In this document: piece by piece, positions 44,864 through 52,985 of the stretch
How the letters are laid out: each line of letters starts with the position of its first letter
How positions within the stretch are numbered: position 1 is the stretch's first letter
Notes under the pieces: generated by a model
What the model saw: the letters and a program-made list of their open reading frames with translations, nothing else
Told to the model about the DNA's origin: nothing
The model's database searches: none
Position numbers and translations under genes: made by a program
From: Rhodocyclaceae bacterium
GTDB lineage: Bacteria; Pseudomonadota; Gammaproteobacteria; Burkholderiales; Rhodocyclaceae
DNA length: 64,000 nt
Reading direction: 5' to 3'
Assembly: GCA_016704145.1 (NCBI GenBank)
Contig: JADJAS010000007.1
Location: 1,240,001-1,304,000 of the forward strand

Positions 44864-45885
44864 TTGCCCTCGGCGCGCGCGGCGTAGGAGAAGATGTCGG
44901 CGAAAAACTCGTCGGCAGGCAGGCCGCGCGCGACGAAATCGCGCTGCGCTGCCTCGACCATCACCGGTGCGCCGCAGACATAGGCTTGATGTCCGGAAAG
45001 ATCCTTGAAGTCCTCGAGCACCGAAAGATGGACGAAGCCGGTGCGGCCGGTCCAGGCGTCGGCTGGCGTGGGCTCGGACAGCACGGGCACGTAGGTGATG
45101 CTCGGGTGTGCGGCCGCCCATTGCGCCGGCAGGTCGGGCAGGTACAGTTCGGCCCGATTCCTGGCGCCCCAGTAGAACGCGATCGGCCGGGTGATGTGGT
45201 TGTGGATGGCATGCTCGATCAAAGCCTTGATCGGTGCGAAACCGGTACCGCCGGCCACCATGACGATCGGCTTCTTCGAAGCCTCGCGCAGATGGAACGT
45301 GCCGAGCGGCCCCTCGAAGCGCAGGATGTCCTTCAGCTTCATGGACGTGAAGACATGGTCGGTGAAGTTGCCGCCCGGCACGTGGCGCAGGTGCAGATCG
45401 ATGATGTCGTCCTCGTGCGGCGCGTTGGCCATCGAGAAGGCGCGGCGCTTGCCGTCGGGCAGCAGGAACTCGATGTACTGGCCCGCCAGAAACTGCAAGC
45501 GCTCGTTGCTCGGCAGCTTGAGTCTGAGCATCATGACATCGTCCGCCAGTCGACGCAGTTCCTGCACCCGGCAGGGCATGGTCCTGACCGGGATGTCCTT
45601 CTGGCTGGTGACCTCATGCACTTCGAGCACGAGATCGCCGAGCGGCTGGGCGCAACAAGTCAGCACCATGCCGGCTGCGCGGTCGGCGTCGGGCAACGCC
45701 GACGGATCCGCCGGGCCTTGATGAACCTGACCGGCAACGATCTTGCATTTGCAGGCGCCGCAGGCGCCATTCCGGCAGCCGTAGGGCAGGTTCAAGCCGG
45801 CATCCAGGGCTGAACGCAACAAGGTCATGCCGGCGTCGGCGGCGAAGGTGTGGCCGCTGGGTTTCAATGTGACGGTATAGGCCAT
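44860..45885 (-). CDS. Ferredoxin-type NAD(P)H:flavin oxidoreductase (AscD-like)
   Basis: A 341-residue electron-transfer flavoprotein. An N-terminal plant-type 2Fe-2S ferredoxin domain has CRNGACGACKCKI plus a later Cys in MVLTCCAQP. An FAD-binding barrel follows (RAFSMANAPH) and then a NAD(P) domain (VMVAGGTGFAPIKALIEH). The closest named family is CDP-6-deoxy-delta-3,4-glucoseen reductase-like, common in betaproteobacteria near unrelated genes. The physiological partner is not clear. It overlaps the HDOD gene by 4 bp and is divergent from the SDR gene with only 14 bp between starts. Confidence 0.9.
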   Translation of the reverse strand: MAYTVTLKPSGHTFAADAGMTLLRSALDAGLNLPYGCRNGACGACKCKIVAGQVHQGPADPSALPDADRAAGMVLTCCAQPLGDLVLEVHEVTSQKDIPVRTMPCRVQELRRLADDVMMLRLKLPSNERLQFLAGQYIEFLLPDGKRRAFSMANAPHEDDIIDLHLRHVPGGNFTDHVFTSMKLKDILRFEGPLGTFHLREASKKPIVMVAGGTGFAPIKALIEHAIHNHITRPIAFYWGARNRAELYLPDLPAQWAAAHPSITYVPVLSEPTPADAWTGRTGFVHLSVLEDFKDLSGHQAYVCGAPVMVEAAQRDFVARGLPADEFFADIFSYAARAEGK

Positions 45886-45899
45886 GCGATAATCGTCCG

Positions 45900-46775
45900 G
45901 TGCAAAGACTGCTTATTGTGGGTTGTGGCGACGTGATGCGTCGCGCGCTGCCCGACTTGATCCGCCGCTGGCGCGTTTATGCCTTGGTGCGGGAACGCGA
46001 CGCGGAACTCGCCTCCCTCGGCGTGACCCAGATTGTCGGCGATCTGGACCGGCGTTCCAGCCTGCGTCGCCTTGCCGGTCTGGCGCATGCCGTGGTCCAG
46101 AGCTCGCCGCCCCCCGATCACGGCAATGACGACCCGCGCACGCGGCATCTGATCGCGGTCTTGCGCCGGGGCAGTCTACCACGCCGGCTTGTCTACATCA
46201 GCACCAGCGGCGTTTATGGCGACTGTGCGGGCGCGCGGGTCGCGGAAACCCGGCCGGCGCGACCGGTCACGGCGCGGGCGCGGCGCCGCGTCGCCGCCGA
46301 AAGTCAGTGGCGACGCTACGGCGCCACGTCGCGCTGTTGCGTGTCGATCCTGCGCGCGCCCGGCATCTACGCCGCCGACCGGCTGCCGCTCGATCGTGTC
46401 AGGAAAGGCTTGCCGGTGCTGCACGCAGCCGAGGATTCCTGGACCAACCACATCCACGCCGAAGACCTCGCGCGCGCCTGCGTGGCCGCCTTGGCGCGCG
46501 GGCGGGCCAATCGCGCCTACAACGCCAGCGACGACTCTGACCTGCGCATGGGCGACTGGTTCGACAAACTGGCCGATGCGTTTCATCTGACCCGGCCGCC
46601 GAGAGTCAGTCGTGGCGAAGCGCCGAAGTTTCTGTCGCCGGCCATGCTCTCCTTCATGAACGAATCGCGCCGCCTCGACAACGAGCGGCTCAAGCGCGAG
46701 CTGCGCTTTCGTTTCCGCTATCCGACGGTCGATGCCGGCATCGCCGCCGCCAAAGGAAATCCATGCTCTGGGTGA
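45900..46775 (+). CDS. NAD-dependent epimerase/dehydratase family protein
   Basis: A 291-residue extended SDR-like protein. GTG start at 45900; the nucleotide-binding motif reads LLIVGCGDVMRRAL, with a Cys inside the glycine-rich loop. YISTSGVYGDCAGARVAE carries the SDR Tyr region and SWTNHIHAEDLARACVAAL the epimerase NHIH motif. Residues encoding RVSRGEAP come from a repeat copy at 46601-46624. The 3' end overlaps hemJ by 13 bp. Substrate is unknown. Confidence 0.87.
   Translation: MQRLLIVGCGDVMRRALPDLIRRWRVYALVRERDAELASLGVTQIVGDLDRRSSLRRLAGLAHAVVQSSPPPDHGNDDPRTRHLIAVLRRGSLPRRLVYISTSGVYGDCAGARVAETRPARPVTARARRRVAAESQWRRYGATSRCCVSILRAPGIYAADRLPLDRVRKGLPVLHAAEDSWTNHIHAEDLARACVAALARGRANRAYNASDDSDLRMGDWFDKLADAFHLTRPPRVSRGEAPKFLSPAMLSFMNESRRLDNERLKRELRFRFRYPTVDAGIAAAKGNPCSG
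46601..46624 (+). repeat. 24-nt hairpin repeat, copy 9 (in epimerase-like gene)
   Basis: Forward copy with an exact core and loop AAG, sense to the gene. It reads RVSRGEAP, the same frame as the metH and dsrE-like copies. Confidence 0.82.
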
Positions 46776-47185
46776 AAGCCTTCCACATCTTCTTCGTCGT
46801 CGCCTGGTTCGCCGGCTTGTTCTATCTGCCGCGCATTTTCGTCAACCTCGCCATGGTGCCCGAGGGCGGCGTCGAGCAAGATCGACTGCTGATGATGGCG
46901 CGGAAACTGTACAAGTTCGTCACGCCCATCGGCATCCTCGCGGTGATATTCGGCCTCTGGCTGTGGTTTGGCTTCGGCGACATGTTGGCGTTGGGCGGCT
47001 GGCTGCATGTCAAGACGGCGCTGGTCGCGGTGTTGCTTGCCTACCACTTCTACTGCGGCAAGCTCTATCGCGACTTCGCCGCCGGACGCAACGCGCGTTC
47101 CCACGTCTGGTACCGCTTCTTCAATGAAGGTCCCGTGCTGCTGCTGTTGGCCATCTGCATCCTCGCGGTGGTGAAGCCGTTTTGA
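46763..47185 (+). CDS. hemJ: HemJ-like protoporphyrinogen oxidase (CopD/UPF0093 family)
   Basis: A 140-residue inner-membrane protein with four membrane helices. MLWVKAFHIFFVVAWFAGLFYLPRIFVNLA contains the conserved His8 and the family start; KTALVAVLLAYHFYCGKLYRDFA carries the conserved Lys/His helix. These match HemJ, which oxidises protoporphyrinogen IX in many proteobacteria lacking HemG or HemY (family knowledge). The annotation CopD family is often used for the same proteins. Its TGA overlaps the TTG start of the rRNA methyltransferase gene. Confidence 0.85.
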   Translation: MLWVKAFHIFFVVAWFAGLFYLPRIFVNLAMVPEGGVEQDRLLMMARKLYKFVTPIGILAVIFGLWLWFGFGDMLALGGWLHVKTALVAVLLAYHFYCGKLYRDFAAGRNARSHVWYRFFNEGPVLLLLAICILAVVKPF

Positions 47186-48333
47186 TTCGCTACCACTACT
47201 TTTCCCCCTGCCCGCGCGGGCTGGAAGCGCTGCTGGTCGAGGACGTCACGACGGCGGGCGCCACGGACGTCAAGCAGGTGCCGGGCGGCGTCGAGTTCGC
47301 TGGCGATCTGGCCTGCTGCTATCGGGTCAATCTCGAATCGCACATCGCCACGCGCGTACTGTGGCGTCTCGCCACGGCTGACTATCACAGCGAGGATGAT
47401 GTCTACAAGCTGGCGCGCAATATTGACTGGCCGCGCCGCTTCGCCGTTGAGCGCACGATCCGCATCTACGTCACTGCCCAGCGTTCGCCGTTGAAGAGCC
47501 TCGAATTCGCCACCCTGCGCGTCAAGGATGCGGTTTGCGACGTCTTTCGCGATGCCACCGGCCAGCGCCCGACGGTCAATACCAAGTCGCCCGACGTGCG
47601 TATCCATCTCTTCCTGACCGACCACCGCGCGACGCTCTACCTCGACACCTCGGGTGAGCCGCTCTGGCAGCGCGGCCACAAGATCGCCAAGGTCGAGGCG
47701 CCGCTCAAGGAAAACCTCGCCGCCGGCATCCTGCGCCTGGCCGGCTGGAAACCCGGCGTGCCGCTGCTCGACCCGATGTGCGGCTCTGGCACTTTCCTGC
47801 TCGAAGCCGCCCAAATGAGCCTGGCCGATCCGCCGGGTATCAACCGCGAGCCGGGCCAGTTCGCTTTCGAGCGCCTGATGACCTTCAAGCCCGAGCTTTG
47901 GCGGGAGATACAAAAGTCAGCCGTGGCGGCACGCCAGGTAGCGGACACGTTGCCGATCTGGGGTTCGGATGTCTCCGCCGACGCGGTCGCCCGCGCCCGG
48001 CAGAACCTCGCCCATGCAGGATTCGACGACCTGGTGACGATGGAATGCGCCGACATCCTGGCGCGCGCGGCGCCGGCACAGGCGGGAGTCATGATCGCCA
48101 ACCCGCCCTATGGCGAGCGACTCGGCGAATTGGACGAACTGGCCGCCTTCTACCCGAAGCTCGGCACGGCGCTGAAACGCAATTTCGCCGGCTGGGACTG
48201 CTGGTTTCTCTCCGCCGACACGCGGCTGCCGAAGCTGATCGGCTTGAAGCCGATGCGCAAGATTCCGCTGTTCAACGGCAATCTCGAGTGCCGTTTGTAT
48301 GGCTTCCGGATGGTGAGCGGCAGCAACCGCTGA
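47182..48333 (+). CDS. rlmL: THUMP-domain 23S rRNA methyltransferase (RlmL N-terminal type)
   Basis: A 383-residue SAM-dependent methyltransferase predicted to make 2-methylguanosine in 23S rRNA. Start is TTG at 47182 overlapping the hemJ stop, giving MIRYHYFSPCPRGLEALLVEDV. The THUMP domain covers about 45-155. The catalytic domain has LDPMCGSGTFLLEAA (SAM motif I) and IANPPYGERLGE. The length equals the m2G2445 half of E. coli RlmL without the fused C-terminal methyltransferase. It carries two repeat copies in opposite orientation. Its stop abuts the convergent pilU stop. Confidence 0.9.
   Translation: MIRYHYFSPCPRGLEALLVEDVTTAGATDVKQVPGGVEFAGDLACCYRVNLESHIATRVLWRLATADYHSEDDVYKLARNIDWPRRFAVERTIRIYVTAQRSPLKSLEFATLRVKDAVCDVFRDATGQRPTVNTKSPDVRIHLFLTDHRATLYLDTSGEPLWQRGHKIAKVEAPLKENLAAGILRLAGWKPGVPLLDPMCGSGTFLLEAAQMSLADPPGINREPGQFAFERLMTFKPELWREIQKSAVAARQVADTLPIWGSDVSADAVARARQNLAHAGFDDLVTMECADILARAAPAQAGVMIANPPYGERLGELDELAAFYPKLGTALKRNFAGWDCWFLSADTRLPKLIGLKPMRKIPLFNGNLECRLYGFRMVSGSNR
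47363..47386 (-). repeat. 24-nt hairpin repeat, copy 10 (in rlmL, antisense)
   Basis: Reverse copy with an exact core and loop AGA. It encodes ATADY in the THUMP region without an apparent length change. Confidence 0.8.
47912..47935 (+). repeat. 24-nt hairpin repeat, copy 11 (in rlmL, sense)
   Basis: Forward copy with an exact core and loop GCA, 525 bp from the inverted copy 10. It encodes KSAVAAR, the same frame as the ilvD and yggS copies. Confidence 0.84.
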
Positions 48334-49470
48334 TCAAACGATGTCGAGGTGTTTTATCCCCGCGGTGAGGTCGCGGTCGGCGGCTTCCTTGCCGTGCAGC
48401 TTGATTTGCAGGCGCAGGTCGTTGATCGAATCGGCATTGCGCAGCGCGTCCTCGTAGCTGATCTCGCCGCCCTCGTAGAGGTCGAACAACGACTGGTCGA
48501 AGGTCTGCATGCCCAGCTCGCGCGAGCGCTTCATGATCTCCTTGATCTCGCCGACATCGCCCTTGAAGATGAGGTCGGAAATCAGCGGCGAGTTGAGCAT
48601 GATCTCCATCGCGGCGATGCGACCCTTGCCGTCGCGCTTGGGGATCAGCCGCTGCGAGACGAAGCCGCGCACGTTGAGCGACAGGTCCATCAGCAGCTGG
48701 TCGCGCTTTTCCTCGGGGAAGAAGTTGATGATGCGGTCGAGCGCCTGGTTGGTCGAGTTGGCGTGTAGTGAACCCATGCACAGGTGGCCGGTTTCGGCGA
48801 AGGCGATGGCGTGCTCCATGGTCTCGCGGTCGCGAATCTCGCCGATCATGATGACGTCCGGCGCCTGGCGCAGCGTGTTCTTCAGCGCCGTTTCCCAGTC
48901 GTCGGTGTCCACGCCGACCTCGCGCTGGGTGACGATGCAGTTCCTGTGCTCATGCACGAACTCGATCGGATCCTCGACGGTGATGATGTGGCCGTGGCTG
49001 TTCTCGTTGCGGTAGCCGATCATCGCCGCCAGCGACGTGGACTTGCCCGAGCCGGTGCCGCCGACGAACAGCACCAGGCCGCGCTTGGTCATGGCGATGT
49101 CCTTGAGCACGGGCGACAGCTTCAGTTCGTCGAAGGTCGGAATCTTGGTGTTGATGGTGCGCAGCACCAGCCCGGTGCGCGCCTGCTGAACGAAGGCGTT
49201 GCAGCGGAAGCGGCCGATGCCGGTGGGATTGATGGCAAAGTTGCATTCCTTGTGCGCTTCGAAATCGGCGGCCTGCCGGTCGTTCATGATGGCGCGCGCC
49301 AGCTCCATGGTGTGCTGCGGCGTCAGCGTCTGCGTGGTCGCCGGCGTGACGCGGCCATCGACCTTGATGGCGGGCGGAAAGCCGGCGGTGATGAACAGGT
49401 CGGAACCCTTCTTCTGCACCATCATGGTCAGAAGCTGGTACATGAACTTGAGGCCTTCGTCGCGTTCCAT
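48334..49470 (-). CDS. pilU: Type IV pilus retraction ATPase PilU
   Basis: Hexameric twitching-motility ATPase, 378 residues, cytoplasmic at the pilus base. Walker A is GGTGSGKSTSLAAMIGYRNEN. The Asp box is TVEDPIEFVHEHRN, Walker B MIGEIRDRETMEHAIAFAETGHL, and the His box GSLHANSTNQALDRI. The N-terminal SDLFITAGFPPAIKVDG and the longer C-terminal tail distinguish PilU from PilT. The start lies 6 bp after the pilT stop, so the pair is one operon, transcribed divergently from yggS. Confidence 0.96.
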   Translation of the reverse strand: MERDEGLKFMYQLLTMMVQKKGSDLFITAGFPPAIKVDGRVTPATTQTLTPQHTMELARAIMNDRQAADFEAHKECNFAINPTGIGRFRCNAFVQQARTGLVLRTINTKIPTFDELKLSPVLKDIAMTKRGLVLFVGGTGSGKSTSLAAMIGYRNENSHGHIITVEDPIEFVHEHRNCIVTQREVGVDTDDWETALKNTLRQAPDVIMIGEIRDRETMEHAIAFAETGHLCMGSLHANSTNQALDRIINFFPEEKRDQLLMDLSLNVRGFVSQRLIPKRDGKGRIAAMEIMLNSPLISDLIFKGDVGEIKEIMKRSRELGMQTFDQSLFDLYEGGEISYEDALRNADSINDLRLQIKLHGKEAADRDLTAGIKHLDIV

Positions 49471-49476
49471 GATGCC

Positions 49477-50520
49477 TTATCCGGGGAAGTTGTCCTTGTT
49501 CGCGGCCTTGTTGCGCGCCTCGGCCGGCGACACGATGTTTCGTCGCACCAGCTCCTGCAGGTTCTGGTCGAGCGTCTGCATGCCGAAGCCCTGGCCGGTC
49601 TGGATCGCCGAGTACATCTGGGCGACCTTGTTCTCGCGGATCAGGTTGCGGATGGCCGGCGTGCCGATCATGATCTCATGGGCGGCGACGCGGCCCTGGC
49701 CGTCCTTGGTCTTCAGCAGCGTCTGCGAAATGACCGCGCGCAGCGATTCGGAAAGCATCGAGCGCACCATCTCCTTTTCCGCCGCCGGAAACACGTCGAC
49801 GATCCGGTCGATGGTCTTGGCTGCCGACGAGGTGTGCAGCGTACCAAACACCAGGTGGCCGGTTTCGGCGGCGGTGAGCGCCAGGCGAATGGTCTCCAGG
49901 TCGCGCATTTCGCCGACCAGGATCACGTCCGGGTCCTCGCGCAACGCCGAGCGCAGCGCATTGGAGAAGGACAGGGTATGAGGGCCGACCTCGCGCTGGT
50001 TGATCAGACACTTCTTCGATTCATGGACGAATTCGATCGGGTCCTCGACGGTGAGGATGTGCGCGTACTCGTTCTCGTTGATTTCGTCGACCATCGCCGC
50101 CAGCGTGGTGGACTTGCCGGAGCCGGTCGGGCCGGTCACCAGCACGATGCCGCGCGGCTGGTTGGCGATGTCCTTGAAGGTCTTCGGCGCATTGAGTTGT
50201 TCGAGCGTCAGCACTTTCGACGGAATGGTGCGGAACACCGCACCGGCGCCGCGGTGCTGCACGTAGGCATTGACGCGGAAGCGTGCCAGACTGGGCACCT
50301 CGAACGAAAAGTCGCACTCCAGCGTTTCCTCGTAATGCTTGCGCTGGTTGTCGTTCATGATGTCGTACACCATGGCGTGCACGTCCTTGTGCTCCATCGG
50401 CGGCAGGTTGATGCGGCGCACGTCGCCGTGCACCCGGATCATCGGCGGCAGCCCGGAGGAGAGATGCAGGTCGGAAGCCTTGTTCTTGACGCTGAAGGCG
50501 AGCAGTTCGGTGATGTCCAT
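49477..50520 (-). CDS. pilT: Type IV pilus retraction ATPase PilT
   Basis: A 347-residue retraction motor. It has MDITELLAFSVKNKASDLHLSSGLPPMIRVHG, Walker A GPTGSGKSTTLAAMVD and Asp box TVEDPIEFVHESKKCLINQREVG. Walker B is LVGEMRDLETIRLALTAAETGHLVFGTLHTSSA, and the AIRNLIRE motif near the C-terminus is required for retraction in the family. The size is the PilT norm. It is first gene of pilTU and is divergent from yggS. Confidence 0.97.
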   Translation of the reverse strand: MDITELLAFSVKNKASDLHLSSGLPPMIRVHGDVRRINLPPMEHKDVHAMVYDIMNDNQRKHYEETLECDFSFEVPSLARFRVNAYVQHRGAGAVFRTIPSKVLTLEQLNAPKTFKDIANQPRGIVLVTGPTGSGKSTTLAAMVDEINENEYAHILTVEDPIEFVHESKKCLINQREVGPHTLSFSNALRSALREDPDVILVGEMRDLETIRLALTAAETGHLVFGTLHTSSAAKTIDRIVDVFPAAEKEMVRSMLSESLRAVISQTLLKTKDGQGRVAAHEIMIGTPAIRNLIRENKVAQMYSAIQTGQGFGMQTLDQNLQELVRRNIVSPAEARNKAANKDNFPG

Positions 50521-50546
50521 GAGCGGGTGATTCCGTGGCTGGGCGG

Positions 50547-50575
50547 TGTTGGCTTGACGGCGGCTTGGGTATACT
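50547..50575 (+). promoter_or_regulatory. Possible promoter of the yggS-proC operon
   Basis: A -10-like TATACT at 50570-50575 with preceding TGGG lies 17 bp after a weak -35-like TGTTGG at 50547. Transcription would begin about 5 bp before the yggS ATG, which has no Shine-Dalgarno sequence. A leaderless or nearly leaderless mRNA is possible. Confidence 0.4.
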
Positions 50576-50586
50576 GAGGCCGATAT

Positions 50587-51306
50587 ATGACATCAATCGC
50601 CGCCAACATGCAAGCTGTAATAGGCCGCATTTCCCGGGCTTGTGCGGCGGTTGGCCGCGACCCGCGCGGCGTCGCGCTGCTGGCGGTGTCCAAGACCTGG
50701 CCGGTGGCGGCGCTGCGCGAGGCTGTCGCGGCCGGCCAGCGCGCCTTCGGCGAGAACTACGTGCAGGAAGCGCTGGCCAAGATCGGCGCGTTGCGGTCGC
50801 TCGACCTGGAATGGCATTTCATCGGCCCCCTGCAAGGCAACAAGACCCGGGCGGTCGCCGAGAACTTCGCCTGGGTGCACAGCGTCGATCGCCTCAAGAT
50901 CGCCGAGCGCCTGTCGGCCCAGAGACCAGCGGGCCTGCCGCCGCTCAACGTCTGCGTCGAGGTCAATGTCTCGGGCGAAGCGAGCAAGAGCGGCGTCATG
51001 TGCGACGAGGCACGGGCGCTGTGTCGCGCGGTGGCGGCGCTGTCCGGCCTGCGGCTGCGCGGGCTGATGGCCATTCCCGAGCCGACGCCGGCCACCGACC
51101 CAGAGTCAGCCGTGGCGAGACGCCGGTTCGCCCAGCTGCGCGAGCTGCGCGACGAGTTGAACGCCGACAACGCCGGGAACGCCGGCGGCCTCGGCCTGGA
51201 CACGTTGTCGATGGGCATGTCCCACGACATGGAAGCGGCGATCATGGAGGGCGCGACCATCGTGCGCGTCGGCACCGCTATTTTCGGCGAGAGAGTCAAA
51301 TCATGA
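50587..51306 (+). CDS. yggS: YggS/PROSC family PLP homeostasis protein
   Basis: A 239-residue PLP-binding protein without known enzymatic activity, involved in pyridoxal phosphate balance (family knowledge). The PLP Lys is in LLAVSKTWPVAALREAVAAGQ. FGENYVQEALAKI, WHFIGPLQGNK, SVDRLKIAERL and LSMGMSHDMEAAIMEGATIVRVGTAIFGER are diagnostic. A repeat copy encodes ESAVARRRF. The ATG at 50587 has no Shine-Dalgarno. The gene overlaps proC by 4 bp. Confidence 0.95.
   Translation: MTSIAANMQAVIGRISRACAAVGRDPRGVALLAVSKTWPVAALREAVAAGQRAFGENYVQEALAKIGALRSLDLEWHFIGPLQGNKTRAVAENFAWVHSVDRLKIAERLSAQRPAGLPPLNVCVEVNVSGEASKSGVMCDEARALCRAVAALSGLRLRGLMAIPEPTPATDPESAVARRRFAQLRELRDELNADNAGNAGGLGLDTLSMGMSHDMEAAIMEGATIVRVGTAIFGERVKS
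51101..51124 (+). repeat. 24-nt hairpin repeat, copy 12 (in yggS)
   Basis: Forward copy with an exact core and loop AGA, sense to yggS. It reads ESAVARR. Confidence 0.84.
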
Positions 51307-52115
51307 AAATCACGTTCATCGGCGGCGGCAACATGGCCGTGGCCCTGATCGGCGGCCTCAAGAAGAAGGGGTTCTCCGCCGCCGGCATCCAGGTGGTGGA
51401 ACCGGGCGCTGAGGCGCGCGAGCGGCTGACCGACAGCTTCGGTGTCCGCTGTGCACCGGCGGTGGACACGGCGGCGCTCAATTGCGAAGCGATCGTGCTG
51501 GCCGTCAAGCCGCAACAGATGCGCGAGGCCGTCGCGCCGCTGGCCGGCCGTCTCGCCGGGCAACTGGTGATCAGCATCGCCGCCGGTGTGCGCATCGCCG
51601 ACATGAGCCGTTGGCTGGGCGGTCACGCGAACCTGGTGCGCACCATGCCGAACACGCCGGCCTTGATCGGCAGCGGTGTGACGGGATTGTGCGCCGCGCC
51701 GGGCGTCGATGCCGATGGCCGCGTCACGGCCGAGAAGATCCTGGGCGCAGTCGGCCGCACGGTCTGGATCGACGATGAAGCACGAATGGATGCCGTCACG
51801 GCCGTTTCGGGCTCCGGCCCGGGCTATGTCTTTTATCTGATGGAAGCGCTGGCCGACGCGGCCACGGAGCTTGGTTTCGCGCCCGAGGTGGCGCGATTGC
51901 TGGCGGTCGAAACGTTTCTCGGCGCCGCGCGCCTCGCGGAAGCCAGTCCCGAGCCGCTGTCGCTGCTGCGCGAGCGGGTCACGTCGAAGGGCGGCACGAC
52001 GGCGGCGGCCTTGCAGTCGTTCGACGAGGCCGGTCTGCGCGCCATCATCGCGCGCGGCGTGCGGGCCGCCACCGCGCGCGGCCGCGAGCTGGGCGACCTG
52101 ATGGGGAAGGATTGA
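51303..52115 (+). CDS. proC: Pyrroline-5-carboxylate reductase
   Basis: Last step of proline synthesis, NAD(P)H-dependent, 270 residues. The ATG at 51303 overlaps the yggS stop and gives MKITFIGGGNMAVALIGGL, the Rossmann motif. VLAVKPQQM, RTMPNTPALIGSGVTGL and the C-terminal LRERVTSKGGTTAAALQSFDEAGL are the family signature. It sits in the usual yggS-proC-yggT-yggU order. Confidence 0.96.
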   Translation: MKITFIGGGNMAVALIGGLKKKGFSAAGIQVVEPGAEARERLTDSFGVRCAPAVDTAALNCEAIVLAVKPQQMREAVAPLAGRLAGQLVISIAAGVRIADMSRWLGGHANLVRTMPNTPALIGSGVTGLCAAPGVDADGRVTAEKILGAVGRTVWIDDEARMDAVTAVSGSGPGYVFYLMEALADAATELGFAPEVARLLAVETFLGAARLAEASPEPLSLLRERVTSKGGTTAAALQSFDEAGLRAIIARGVRAATARGRELGDLMGKD

Positions 52116-52116
52116 C

Positions 52117-52692
52117 ATGCTGCTCTCGCTGTTCATGCTGATCGTCGGCAGCATCGCCGACCTGTTGGCGCTGGCGTTGCTGACGCGCTTCGCCATGCAG
52201 TGGGCACCATCGCTGTATCGGAGCCCGCTGGGTAATTTCGTCGCCGCGGTCACCGACTGGGCAGTGCTGCCGGCACGAAAAATGGTGCCCGGCCTGTTCG
52301 GACTCGACATGGCCAGCCTCGTGCTCGCCTGGCTGGCGCAAGCGCTCTACATCGGCGTACTGTTCGCCATCACCGGCCTCCATGGCGGTGCGTCGATCGG
52401 CGCGCTGGGCGTGGCGCTGATCGCCGGGTTGGTCGAAACCCTCCGACTTGGGGTCTACTTGGCCATGGCGTTGATCATCATTTCGGCGGTGTTCTCGTGG
52501 GTGAATCCCCATGCCGCCATCGCGCCGGCCGTTCACCGGCTGGCCGAACCGCTGCTGCGCCCGTTCCGGCGCGTGATCCCGCTGGTCGGCGGGGTCGACC
52601 TGTCGCCGCTGTTCGCCCTGCTGGCCTTGCAGGCGCTGCTGATCGTGCTCGGTTCGGCACGCGCCTCGCTGCTGCCCTTCCTGATCCGGTGA
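52117..52692 (+). CDS. yggT: YggT family membrane protein
   Basis: A 191-residue inner-membrane protein with two YggT repeats. Each has a hydrophobic helix followed by a conserved W/F-x-P motif: FAMQWAPSLYRSPLGNFVAAVTDW, then VFSWVNPHAAIAPAVHRLAEPLLRPFRRVIP. It starts 1 bp after proC and overlaps yggU by 4 bp. Function is not firmly known; envelope or osmotic roles have been suggested for the family. Confidence 0.92.
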   Translation: MLLSLFMLIVGSIADLLALALLTRFAMQWAPSLYRSPLGNFVAAVTDWAVLPARKMVPGLFGLDMASLVLAWLAQALYIGVLFAITGLHGGASIGALGVALIAGLVETLRLGVYLAMALIIISAVFSWVNPHAAIAPAVHRLAEPLLRPFRRVIPLVGGVDLSPLFALLALQALLIVLGSARASLLPFLIR

Positions 52693-52985
52693 ATTCACCG
52701 CCCTGGCTGCGCGCGGCGGGTGACGACGTTGTCCTCACGCTGCATGTTCAGCCCGGCGCAAAGAAGACCGAAGTCGCCGGCCAGCATGGCGACGCGCTGA
52801 AAGTCAGGCTTGGCGCACCGCCGGTCGATGGCAAGGCCAACGACTGCCTGATCGCCTTCCTCGCCGAACGCCTCGGCGTGCCGAAGGCGCGGGTGGTACT
52901 CGAAGCCGGCTCAACCTCGCGCCAGAAGCGCGTTCGCATCGTCGGGGTCGAGACGAAGGCGGCCGTGGCCGCCCTCGCCCAGTGA
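52689..52985 (+). CDS. yggU: DUF167 family protein YggU
   Basis: A 98-residue small alpha/beta protein. GTG start at 52689 overlaps the yggT stop. It contains the family hallmark LHVQPGAKKTEVAG, LKVRLGAPPVDGKANDCLIAFLAE and the SRQKRVRIVG end. It is last in the yggS-proC-yggT-yggU operon and abuts the convergent mscS gene with no gap. Function is unknown. Confidence 0.93.
   Translation: MNSPPWLRAAGDDVVLTLHVQPGAKKTEVAGQHGDALKVRLGAPPVDGKANDCLIAFLAERLGVPKARVVLEAGSTSRQKRVRIVGVETKAAVAALAQ

Noticed and set aside
52799..52822. Repeat-like sequence in yggU encoding LKVRLGAPP
   Set aside because: It has two core mismatches, and the encoded residues are the conserved motif of the DUF167 family, so the similarity is probably chance.
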